Source: Echinometra lucunter
Taxonomy: Eukaryota; Echinodermata; Echinoidea; Camarodonta; Echinometridae
Assembly (NCBI GenBank): GCA_029962745.1
Contig: CM057154.1
Span: 28,617,763 to 28,681,762 of the forward strand
Direction of reading: 5' to 3'
DNA length: 64,000 nucleotides
Shown here one piece after another: positions 40,001 through 53,000 of this stretch. Position 1 is the stretch's first letter. Each line of letters begins with the position of its first letter. Below the pieces are notes generated by a model, which was not told where the DNA came from, made no database searches, and saw only the letters and a list, made by a program, of their open reading frames with translations. The position numbers and the translations under genes are program-made.

Positions 40001-43000
40001 CCTCCTCCTCCTCCTCCTCCTCCTTCTCCTCCTCTTCCTCCTCCTCCTTCTCCTCCTCCTCCTTCTCCTCCTCCTCCTCCTCCTTCTTCTCTCTTCCTTC
40101 TTCTCTTCTTCTTCTTCTTCTTCTTCTTCTTCTTCTTCTTCTTCTTCTTCTTCTTCTTCTTCTTCTTTTTCTTCTTCTTCTTCTTCTTCTCCTTCTTCTT
40201 GTTCTTCTCCTCCTCCTCCTCCTCCTCCTCCTCCTCCTTCTTCTTCACCACTACTTATTTGTTTGTCTGATTATATCATTTTGCTCCCTGTCTTTACTTT
40301 TCATTGACCTGATTATTTCACTCTCTGTTTTACCTGATCCTCTTTTCTTCTTTCCTTCTCATTTGAATGAGTTCTCTTTCAAATCAGTTAAAACTAAATA
40401 TTCCATCAGTTGTATTATGCATTATCAGATCATTAGGATTAACTGACAGCCTTGCACTTAGATGTCTGCTTTTCTTTGTAGTAGGGCAAAAAAAGGCTTT
40501 CAAATGACAAATTATTTGACTTTTCTTACGTATGGCCCGTTCAAAAAAACAGTATTTTACAGCCCCTGGAGCAAATTACTTTAGTATTAGAAATGGAATT
40601 TTATAAACACTCAATATTAGTATGCTTGTTGGTCTGTGTACAGTACTAAATTGCACTCTCTGAATTTAATAGCTTTGTCAATAGGCATTTGGCCACGTCG
40701 CTCGTTTCAAAGGCTGTTATATTTAAACTGCATGCATACTTTGTAAGCCTTTCAGTGCTTCGGTATTTTATGCCACATAGACGATGTTTGTAGATATGGA
40801 GTCATGGAATGTGGTGCTGTTAATGAGAACTTGATAAAAAGCTGTTGTATGACACAAAAGGGTATTCAGGTGTTTTTCTATTAGGAATATTAAAACATGA
40901 TATGAAACATTACATGAACAGAATTTCGATGTCTGAGATATATGCAGTAGCAGTGATACTTGGAGGAAAAACTCATGGTTGTAATTGCTACCAGCAATGA
41001 ACCACGTTAGAAACCTTTATTTACGTAGTTATCAAAGTTATTTAGGTTTCCGAGGATATTGACTACTTGGCAAATACTATACTCTTGACTTATCTGCAAC
41101 CAGGGCTTCAGTTTTTAGTTGTAAATAGCAACTATTTTCTACAAGATAGGCATGTGAATTTATACTTGCTCATGTGGGCCTGTATTGTTTGCATGCGAAA
41201 CTTTACGTAGCATTTAGGCCCTTTATATAACTCCATTTGTCTCTTACTCAGTTCCCCTGAACACTCTGATTCAGTGATACAGAGAAATACATCTGGAAAA
41301 AAGGGTGTTGCTTTCTATGTGAGATTCAATGCTTAGAATGAATCTGCAAAAAATAGGACAAATCAAAACTAAAACTTTATTAGCCAGCTAGAGGTAATTG
41401 ACGTAGAGATCGGATCAGAGAGCAAAGTCATGCTGACACAGATGTTAGCGTAGAGCAGAGTGGTGATTTTGATGTGGTCTTCAGATGGGCATATATACAT
41501 AGCATAAGGTTCCTTTCTTTTTTGAAGCAAGTTCTAATGAGAATCAAATTATCTGAAACAGGATAAAGAAAAACAAAGGATAACAGAGAAATGGATCAAT
41601 ATTGGATGGAGATTGTAAAGCTAAAATGGTAGAGAATTCAGTGTTGTAAGAGACAGAGACAGAGAAAGACAGACCGACGGACGGATAAAGAGTTAGCTAG
41701 ACAAAGATACAAATAACAAATGAGGCAGAGCTAGAGGAAGATAAAGTGAGAGAGGAGAGACAGATAGACGAAGAGACAGATGCAGAATAAGGCAAAGAAA
41801 AGCAGATAATTACCAGTATATTTAGACTATGGTGGCCCTGAAGTACGCTCGACAACAAGTCATGTGCGACATGAATTTCGCATCCCGTGTCATGAACTTC
41901 GCATCCCAGGTCATGAATTTCGCATCCTGGGTCCTGAACTCCGCATCACGGGTCATGAATTTCACATCCCAGGTCATGAATTTCGCATCCCGGGTCTTGA
42001 ACTTTGCATCAAGGGTCATGAATTTCGCATCCCAGGTCCTGAATTTTGCGACTGGGGTGCAAAGTTGGCTGCTAAATTCACATCGCACATGACCTGTTGT
42101 CGAGCTCGACAACAGGTCATGTGCGACATGAATTTCATATCCCGGGTCCTGAATTTGGCATCCCAGGTCCTGAACTTCACGTCAGGGGTCATGAATTTTG
42201 TGTCACCGGTCGCTAATTTCGCGACTGGGGTGCAAAGTTGGCCGCGAAATTCACGTTGCACATGACCTGTTGTCAAGCGTACTTCAGGGCCACCATATTA
42301 GACTACGCAGGGAGAGAAGGAGAGGTAAGGAGACAGAAAAGAACTAGGTTTGAGAAAGAGGCGAGAGGAGGAGTAGTGTACATGGAAAAAAAAGAACTGC
42401 TTTAATATGAAGGATGCATGGTTATTGAGGAAGATGCATGCTTTCATGTGTGTTTCTTTTATGTTGTTTCCTCGCTGTTTATGTGGACTAATAAGTTGTG
42501 CCATTCTTTCTGTAGTGGTTGGAGAGTTGCAGCAACATTTACAATGCATATTCTGGATCTTGAGGCCAGAGGACACTATCAAAATGGTAAGTTCCAATGT
42601 ATTTTTTTCTCTTTGAAATAGAATATCATCTGATATTACTGAGTAATTGGTCCCAGGAATCAAAGTCTTAAAGAAAAAATTTACAGCATCTTCATTTATA
42701 GCATACCTGATAGATTAATGTCCAAAGACCATAGACATACATTTCATACTGTCTATTACCAGCGCTATTGAATCAAGTTTGATTTGGGCTTGTCTACATG
42801 TAGTTGATCTTGACAACAATGAAAAATCAAGTTGAAGCTATTCAAATTTAAGACTTTAAATGTATAAAATGCATTTTGGTTTCAGAATCAAGTTTGATTG
42901 GGACTTGTCTAGTTGATGTCGAACAATGGAAAATCTGAGACGCTATTGACATTTAAGACTTAGAATGTTTGATATGCATTTCGGTTTCATATGGCTCATA

Positions 43001-46000
43001 AAACATCACAATGAATAATAAAAATTATCCTTGGAGTTCAGTGACATGAAATTTAACCAGCATAATAATCTCTGAGGACATGATTGTTGTTTCATAAGAG
43101 CACGTGTATGTGACATGTGCAAGAGGAAGAAATTATCGCGATTATACTGCAGTAAAATTCCATCATTAAAGGCTTGTTCACGTGTTGTGGTGAACCGCTG
43201 CAGTTTAGCACAGTTTTTTTTTAAGCGTACTGCTATTAATATCATTGCCTACCTGCCAACTGTTCCTGTTAAATAGGAATATTCCTATTAATTGCCATTT
43301 CAAACCGTGTGTTTCTGTTTATGTACAAATTTGTCTGTCGTATTGAAAGGAAATTTAGGAATGTTCCTATTTTTGAAAATTTCTTAATAATTTGTTCCTA
43401 TTTCTTGGCTGTCAGGATTGGCAGGTATGTTACTGTATCTTTAACTCACAGGTAGTGAGTTTTACCACAGTATGTATGAACAAACCATAAGAAATCTGTG
43501 CAATCACACAAACGATTTGTAATAAATGTGTGAATGTATTTCTCTCAGTATCTACTGAAGAGGATTCTACACCAAATGGACAAATTACAATTCAAGATTT
43601 GATGGAAGTTTCACTTGTAGGTATTCTATTTCAAGGAGCTTTGTTATAGCAGGAAAGTTATTCTGTTATTCGGCCTCTGTTTGGATATGCCACGGCCTGT
43701 CTCCCAATGGCCAATACAGAAAATGGCATGATGATTGCAGATAATGTAAACCCAAACACTAGCCCGTAGCCACCTATGATACCTCTGAAGAATCGTAGAC
43801 CAAAGTTATCGTATGGCACCCGGAGCAAATGTAATCCAGGCATTAGACGTGCATCTGGTTATGGATGGAAAGCGAGACATCTTTGCTCCTTACAAGAGAT
43901 ATGTACTATTATAAGTGGCATTTAAACAAAAGCTCTTTGCATTTTCTTTTTTGTGCTTACCCCTCTTTAGGCTGTCCGGCTGGAGAACTCCTCAGAAATC
44001 AATGCCATCAGATACATGGTCCTTGTCTCCTGCCTGGACACGCATCAGAACACGGAGGAGACCATCATCCTCGGTGTGGATATCATCCAGGAGAAGGCTA
44101 CCATCGGTCTGGTCCTACCCATCTGGGCGGATAGCATCATTCAGATGGATGGTGATGGAGGGTTCTCAGTGACGACAGGAGAGAAGATCAATGTTTTCAA
44201 GCCCGTCTCCATCCAGGCTATGTGGTGAGTCGGGGTCAGATGTTCTTGTTTTTTTTTTTTTTTTTTTTTTTTTCTTTAAGGGGATTATTCATGTATGAAT
44301 GCATTGGACACCAGAGGAGTTTTTTTTTTTCCTTTCCTTTTTGTTTTTAAATTGAACTTCTTGCCTTTTTGTTACCTTTTCAAGGTAATGAGAGATTAAA
44401 AAGTACAGTATGTAATATTGATATGAAGTTGCATCTGAGCTCATTCATATGCATGTTGTTCTTGTATTTGCTTTTTGCTATAATAGATATATTTTGAAGA
44501 AGGTAATGCATAGATCTGCTAAATCAAGACCGTGTGCTCCCATTCCTTTTTCTTTTCGAGATGTTGCACCCATGATGATAAATTGCACCATTATTGATTC
44601 GGGGGGGGGGGGGGGGGGGGGCTCATACACAATGACCATCTACATGACTCTCCTGGGCACCGTTTCATGAAAGTTGTCAGCACTGACAAGTTGTCATTCT
44701 CTGACAATTACCATAGTAACAGTCAGTGACCAGTGCTTCTCAACCAATCAAACCAAAGATTTTACTGAAATTGTCAGAGAATGACGACTTGTCGGTGCTG
44801 ACAACTTTCATGAAACGGTGCCCTGAATTATCTGATTCAATATAGGAAGTAACATTCTCATCTGAATTCAGCATTGATTAATAATAGATATCAAATCTCA
44901 TTAACAATGCAAATTGTAGGCTTTGCATGAGTAAAAGACTTCATTCTCATCCATCTCTCTCTCTTTCTGTCTTTCTTTCTGCAGGTCAGCATTGCAAGCA
45001 CTGTACAAGGCCTGCGACCTGGCGAGGACGCACAACTTCTTCATCGGAGGTCTTCACATGACGTGGATAGGCTACTACCAAAGCAGTGTTGGCTCACCCT
45101 ACTACTGTCTCAAGGAATGGGAATATCTCCCAGACATGGAATCACCACAGAGTGATGAGATTAACTACCTGTATCACAGAGAGTGAGTCGTGCTCCACCA
45201 TTTTGTCTGTATCGATTAGAAGACTTTTTGAGACCCTCAGGAATAATTCATATTGTGATAAAGTGACTTTGGGGAGTAGGAATATCTTCTAGATATGGAA
45301 TCACCACGTAGTTATGCAATCAGGAGGGTGTTTCGTAAAGCTCTTCGTAAAGTTACAAATGACTTTACAAAATTTGTATCAATTAGAAGGCTCCTGGAGA
45401 CCAAAGATCCTCATGAATAATTCATATTGTGATATAGTGACTTCAGATATGGAGTCACCACATAGTTATGCAATCAGGGGGATCTTTTGTAAAGCTCTTT
45501 GTAAAGTAACGAATGACTTTATGAACAGCTTGAAAAAGGCAAGCCAAATGCGATTCTCAATCATCATAAACCGCATTTAATAGCTGAAGGTGAAATATGC
45601 AGACATAAATTAACATTACTACTGATTTAGAAAATTTCATTGTGAAGTGTATTTTTTGGCAAAATTTAATTAAGATTATGGAAAATGTGATCACACTTTG
45701 TTTACACATCAGGAAAAACTCTGAGCATTCCATTTGGCTCTTCATATTCCAGTCATTCGTAAAGTCATGCGTAACTTTATGAACAGCTTCATTAAACAAC
45801 CCCTTGGTACTCTACCTTTAGCACAGAGAGTGAGACATGCTCCATGCACCATGCACCATGTGCTACTGCTACAGGGTTCAATTCCCTGCCATGGCAGTAA
45901 CATCTGGGGAGCGTTTCATGAAAGGACTTGTCAGATGTTTTATCCGACAAAGTCTGTTTTATCCGACAGTTGCCATAGTAACGATGCTTCTCAGCCAATC

Positions 46001-47014
46001 AAAATCAAGGAAAGATGTCAGATCTGACAACTTGTCAGACAACAAGTGTTGATGAAATGCTCCCTTGGAGTTACATGTATTGATGATGTATATTTACCAC
46101 TCTACCCAGGGGGGGTGTTTCATAAAGCTGTTCGTAAGTTACGAACGACTTTACGCACTACTGGAACATGTTCTTGGGTGCTAATCAGATTCTCATTCAT
46201 TTACATGTAGCATAAGAAGGTATCACCAGTCGTGCGTAAAGTCGTTCGTAACTTACGAACAGCTTTATGAAACACCCCCAAGGTGTTGTAAGAAGGTACA
46301 TATACTTGGTAGAATCTATACCTTTAATGGACTGAGCACTTTAAGGTTGCTTGAGCTAAAGGCCAGAGCAATAATAATCAAATTCGTTTGGATGCACTTG
46401 GAAATGATATATCACTATTTTGTGGAATAATGGAATATTATTATTTTTATCAAACATTGAATGTGTACATATAATTTCATGGAATAATTTCTATTGGATA
46501 TCATGTCGTTAGTAATTCATTTCTTTCTTTGTTCATTTTTTATTCTAGCGGTCGCTATTGTCCCACAGAAGATGAACTTACCAGAAGATTTATATTTGTC
46601 AAATTAAAAGAAATCATGATACACTCCGACCTTGAAACTGTTACCTCTAGAATGGTAAGTAAAAGAAAACAAGATCGCATATTTTCACCCTCTCTTTGAA
46701 TAAAGCTTAACTTTTGTATTCATGAGGTTAATTATGGAGTATAAAATTACTTTATTACTGAAATGAGGGGATGTTTAATGATCAGTATTTGTTCTGCGTG
46801 TATGATGAATTGGTTCATTGAAAACTGATATGTTGTTACATGTAACTTTGTTTCTTCATTGGAACAACTTTTTTTCTTCATGCGAAGGGAAATTAGCCAA
46901 AGGAAAGCATGTGCACCATCACCCCATAAGTAATATATGTTTACCTCTCTCTCTCTCTCTCTTGCTCTCTCCTTTTTTATTCTCTCTTTTCTTCACTCTC
47001 TTCTTTCTTTTCTC

Positions 47015-47081
<67 letters not shown>

Positions 47082-50000
47082 CCTGTCCTCCTCACTTCCT
47101 CTCTTTCTCCATCATATACACTTTATATCTGACCTGCAGCTCAGGAATAGTCTTGAAAGAGAGATCGGCAAGGATTTGAAAGAGTACAAGATGTTCATTG
47201 ATAAACAGATTCTCCTCATCTATGGTCAACTCGACTCAGCTTCAAGAATATTTGACCATATATACTTGGTGAGTGTCCTTACAGTCACAACACAAAATCA
47301 AAGACCACATCAACAACAAAGTGGAAAGAAAATGAGACCCCATACCTGTCCTTCTTTTGAAAACAGAAAGCAAGTGGCATTTTCTTGTAAATCATCTTCT
47401 TTTTTTTTTTTTTTTTTAATTGATTTGGCATATTTGAGGTATGTTTCACATACAATGTAACTGACTAAGCCATTCATCACAAATTTGACCCATTTCTGAA
47501 ATAGTAGGGTGCCAAAAGGAAGCAAGTGCACATAATTACCCAGAAAACTGGCAAAAGGAAGCAAGTTACAGCAAACTACATTATTTATGATCACAAAATT
47601 TCATGTTATAGGACCTTGTCGGAGACATATTTTCTTCATTTGTGGCATTTGTACTAATTTTCAGTTGCTCCCTTTTGCCAAAGTAGGGTAGAACTAACCT
47701 GGATTTTGTCAGATAGCAGTAGATGTGGCAGTATGACTAGAAGGACTATTCATGTTTCAGCATAGTCCAAGAAGTTATTTATTTTTTTTACTGTCCTGTC
47801 TTTGACTAACAAAGACGAAACAACTCTGAAGATGCCCTGTTAGAAAAATTATAAGTTTGATACTGGAGAGGAGAGATAATTGTATATTTTCAGTCTTCCA
47901 GTTTCACGTACAGTCCAAATAACCTTAAGTTATTAGATTTCTTCATAATTCATGTTTTTATGAATCTACTAAGCTCTCACCCCAATTGTCCCCATACAAA
48001 TTTAATCCTTCTGTAACTGCATTTTGTCAACAAAAAGGATATTTTTTCATGATTTCTTGTTCTCCAGGGTTCTGAATGGAATGCCTCTGACCTTGATGAA
48101 TTGGAGGAGAATGGGTAAGTTGAGTTTCATCTATCATGTCATTATTTTTCATGTCAGGTATGTTTTTCGCTTGCCAAGGTTTCTATTTCAGATTCAGTAG
48201 TAAGTCCTTGGTTGTTCATTATGATCAAATGCCTACTTATTATCACTTAAGGCTATAAATTTCAAGGAAGAAAAATTGCCACAGCAAGCTAAAATGACAT
48301 TACTCTTCACATTTCTGTATTTCCTTATGACTACAGAAGAGACCATTTCCATTTGATTTTGTAAAACTTATTTATTCAGCATATTTAAGGATGTCATCAC
48401 TTTGTCATGCTGAAATAAGTATTCAGTATCGTTCTCCAGTTGAGAATAATTTTCAGTTCATTTTTTAAAAACCTCTGTGAAGCAAATCTATTGAAATAAA
48501 TGCCATACATCTTTTATATGTCACTTTTTTCAGATTTTATTGTGTGATGAATATTTCATCAAAAAATAACTTAGTTCATACTTATTAAAGTAAAGCAAGT
48601 AAAGTTCTTCTCAGGATCTGTATCAGTAATGGCCTGAACATTTGTCACCAAATTTACCATTAAGGATGCCCCAATGTTTTCAAATGATCAAATTACACTT
48701 ATTAGATCATAATTTCACACAAATTTGTTGTTTTCTTATGCTTTTCATCAACAGAGTGGGCTACATCTTGAACATCACCAAAGAATGTGATAACTTCTTC
48801 CCCGACCGATTCCAGTATTGCAACATCCGCCTCTATGACGTGGAGGAGGAAGATCTATTAAATCACTGGAATACCACATATCGTTTCCTCTCCAAAGTCA
48901 AGTGAGTTTCAAATTTGCATTAAGTCCTCCAAAGGTGCATCGTTCTCATTTTTTTTCTAATCTCTGGACTAATCAGATTCAAATTCTTTATTGATCTGTA
49001 ATGATTTTTAAAAAAAGAACAGAAAAATGGCCTCCACTGGCATGGGAAGGGAAGGGAGAAACAGGTCAAAATTGTGAAAGGCACTTAAACAATCAAAAGA
49101 CCCTAATTTTACCATCACCATCACCATCCCATCTGCCACTGAAAGGCAAAGAACCTGTTCAAATACCTGCTATTTTGTTTCTAAAGTCCAATGATTATCT
49201 GTGATTGAAATGCTGTTCTGTAGGAGTGGATTGTGTGTTTGTCTAGTGCAACACATGTCTCTAAGGCATTCTTGTTGAAAACATGAAAAATTCACAAATA
49301 AAAATCAGAATAATTTTGTCTTTTTGTTTCAAATCACAGGGAGGCAGGATCTAAAGCTTTGGTCCATTGTAAGATGGGAATAAGTCGGTCTGCTTCAACG
49401 GTAAGTTCCACCCTAGCCTAAAACATCACTTTAATGGCATCTTTCACACTATCTTGGCTGATATGTGGTATATTTTATCAGATAACTGCATACCCTGTGA
49501 AAGAGTATGAAATGGACGAAGAGGTATTGGCCGATATCAAAGGGAACTGACCTCTCACTGGATTGTGAAGCCTTTGTGATTATCCCATGCACCAGCCCCC
49601 TTTCTTCTGTATTCACAGTTCAGTGTTATCTATTTTGAAATTTAATATTAATGGCAATTTTAATTTGCAGAGAAGCTTCATGTGAGAAAGTGTATTTGAA
49701 AATCATTTATGAATTCTTATCCTGTAACAAGTATAGTCATGGTATGCACTTAAACTCATTGCAAACAAAGTAGGGAACATCTGATGAAAACTGGATACCT
49801 TAATAATGCCAACATCTATGTACATGTATATACATGGGACAGCATTAGAGGAAGACGAAGCTGGTAACCTGGACATAATCCTTGCAGTGCTGGAATGCAG
49901 TCTTTATTTTGAGTATTACTCAGCAAAATACATCCTTTTGTTTCAGAATGATTTTGCAGCTTCTCTTTAAAGAAGATAATAAGATGAAAGTTATGTTGGA

Positions 50001-53000
50001 TTCTGGTAGAATTTAATTTTGACCATTACCACAACTTGAGTTTCAAGTTTATTTGTCTTTCAGAAATCACACATCAGAGAATATGATAAGTATCATTACA
50101 AGAGTATTGCATACGCACCATACTTCTGAAGGACACAAAAAGACAAAGAAATAGCTTGTTGGTTTAGGGCCTCTCACTGAACGTCAAGAAATATATGACA
50201 TAATTATTAGCTCTTTACAAAATACACTCAGGAAACAACCACCCAATGAGATAGCTTTGAACAGTTCAATTCTATGTCTATTCACAATGCAACCTTAATA
50301 ACCTTTGTGTTTTCAGGTGATAGCGTATGCCATGAAGGAGTACGGGATGTCCTTGGAGGATGCTCTGGCCTACGTCAAAGAGAAGAGAGCCATTATCAGG
50401 CCCAACAAGGCTTTCATGAAGCAGCTACAGGTCTATGAAGGAATCTTAGAAGCAAGGTAGGTCCTAGACTATGAGGGTTGATGAAGATGTTGATGATGGT
50501 GATGATGATGAAGATGATGATGGTGATGATGTTGGTGATGATGATGATGGTGATGATGATGATGATTATGGTAATGGTAGTGATGAGGATGAGGATGATG
50601 ACAGCAATGATGGTAGTGATTATGATGATGTTGGTGGTGGTAGTGATGAGGATGATGATAATGATGACGATTATGGTAATGGTAATGATGATGATGATGA
50701 TGACAACAATGATGGTAGTGATTATGATGATGTTGGTGGTGGTAGTGATGATGATGATGAGGATGATGATGATAACAGTTACAATATTCACAGTAGTCAT
50801 GATAATGATGATGAGTAAGAATTAGTTTACAAGTTTAAACTGTATATAAAAGAGATTGCTCTTGCTGGAGTTTAACATACAGCGTGAAGTTCCACGCGAT
50901 TACGTTATTTCATTTTTTCCCAAAGTACCAAACCATCTGAAGCTTTAAAAAGGGGCAAATAGAAACATTAGGATGAATCAGGGGAAAAAAATTGGAAAGC
51001 AGTTTTGACATTTCTTCCTCTGGGGATAATGAAATAATTAACTCAACTCATGATAAATGAAAGTATCTAAATGAAAGCTTAAAGCTTATATTTTCATTGC
51101 TTTTGTCTTCCTCCAGTCGTCAGAGACACAAAATGTTTCGCAGCAAATCTGAGGGGAACCTGAGTGGAAGTGAAAAAGTGGATTGCTCAGCAAGTAACAA
51201 ACCTCCTGAATTTGGCAGCACAGAAGACCTGTCACCCCGAGGTATGCCCAGAAACAAGTCCTTCTCTGTGAGGGAGAGGACGCAAAAGACAGAGGAGTTG
51301 GACTCGCCACAGGGTGCTGTGGGAGGACCTTCATTCTTCATTGGACCTGATCCGTCTCACCTAGGAGCAGGGAATTACGTTATGGACACTTGCCAGCCTC
51401 AGGGTGCTGTTGCTGTGGACCCTGATGACAGCGAATGCAGCAGTATCAGTGTTCTGGTTCCCCAGACCGTCAGACCGAGCTCCATCGTCAAGCTGCAGAA
51501 AGAAGGAGCACTGGCCTCAGGGGAAGTCCCTTTCCTGGTTGCTAGTGAACCTGCAGCGATGTCGTCAACAGTACTGTCCAGTAAAGAGCCGCTTAGTAGT
51601 GAAGTGGACACTGTAGAAGGCTCAAGTGTGGAAGATACCATGCTGAACACAAACAATAACAGCGCTAATGAACTTTCCCTGGATGAATCTGATGAGGATG
51701 CTTACCGGAGAATAAGCGTCAAGTCCAAGGTCACAGAAATTGAGAGTAGTGTGATGGGCGCAATGGATGCAACTAAAGAGGAAGACGAGGATGAAGGGGA
51801 GAGTGAGGTGGGGGCATACAGGAGGGAGTCGATTCCTTGGAATCCTGGAACAGTACTACGGCAAAAGCAGGAAATCGAGGGGAAGATGAGAGATGGAAGC
51901 CCAACATCATCGGTGTCATTGAAGTTTGATGAAGAGTTGGAGGAAGAAGAGGAGGAAAGGCAATTAGAAAAACAAGCTGTTGGGACTGTGGATGAGCTGG
52001 CCTCATCCACAGCTGGGAGTACTCAAGATGGCTTGAGCTCCTCACCAGGAACTACCCCTAAGGACATGAACAGAAATAAAACTGATAGTGGACAGTGTGA
52101 AAAGCTACAAGATGGGGAAAATTGCAATGTGGACTTACCAGAGGGTGTCTCTACTCCTATGGATGCTAATGAAACAGCGAGTGCCAACCATAGAACCTCT
52201 GTGTACACCACCTCGGGTGAAGAGATCCAACTCTCATTAGGGCTAGTGGAGAGGCATAAGAGAGAGTTTGAGCAGAAGAGTGCAGCGGAGGCGCTTCTGC
52301 AGGATACGGAGACCGATGCTGCAGCGGACGTTGCAACGGCTTCACAGGGTGATGCTGAGAGCAGTCCCGGTTCGTGTGATGAGGTGGAGGAAGAAAGAAT
52401 GGACATCGAGGAGGAGGACATGGGGGAAGATTCGGTATATCCTGATGAGGGTAGTGGCTGGAAGGTTGGTGATGTGAGGAGACACACCATGGAGCTTGAA
52501 GAGAGAATGGAACTTGGTGAGTTAGCCCATTGACAAGTGAATTCCCTGAATCCCATTGGTTTGTTCAAACACAGGGGACAGCTCTGTTCCTGCAGGCATT
52601 GCATAATAACAGTATATTTGTAGCACTGTATGCTTTATGCAGTGTGCTATGCAAGAGATACATATATGTATAAGATTTTTTTTTTCGTGCCCAGTATTTT
52701 TCATTACATTCCACATACTAAGAATGTTGCTGTAGGATTGGTCAAAAGTGAATAACGTGATAAAGTGTAGTTTTGCCGTCAATCACCACCAGATAAGAAA
52801 AGTGCGTGACCCTGCAATGTTGGCAGTTTCTGTGTTTCGCTGCATCACTTGAGTCCATAGGGTCACAACGTGTTATCAATATTTTTGGGTACGCACGAAA
52901 TAAAAGTGCCTGACCCCTGTGTGATTTTTGCCATCATTTTTTTCCACCAATTTTTGACACCAAATCGTCTTTACTTCTTTTGTGATGTCACAATTAGGTT

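Larger units (their letters stand above)
30951..42515 (+). other. SSH: SSH intron 3 (11.6 kb)
   Basis: GTAAGA to TGTAG. Holds the split SINE, the GGTTCGTTATTCC inverted array, the polypyrimidine tract and the head-to-tail foldback dimer. 31000-34000 and 40250-41820 show only AT-rich DNA and short purine repeats. Confidence 0.9.

Noticed and set aside
39935..40446. Long Ser/Leu/Phe/Pro-rich open frames in three + frames and a Lys/Glu/Gly-rich - frame
   Set aside because: All are translations of the (CTT)/(CTC) polypyrimidine tract.
41822..42276. Open frames with repeated HEFRI/NFAS/DAKF heptads
   Set aside because: Arise from the 21-bp repeats inside the foldback dimer; no start context or splice structure.
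43658..43843. 61-codon minus-strand frame with a hydrophobic stretch in intron 4
   Set aside because: Reasonable composition, but no recognised motif, no splice support, and a stop just upstream; not enough to call a gene.
50414..50825. Asp-, Met- and Ile/Thr-rich open frames over 110 codons
   Set aside because: Products of the GAT minisatellite; the SSH frame stops at the exon 12 donor.
52023..52604. 193-codon minus-strand frame
   Set aside because: A shadow of SSH exon 13; its Ser-rich product mirrors Glu/Asp/Ala codons of the real frame.
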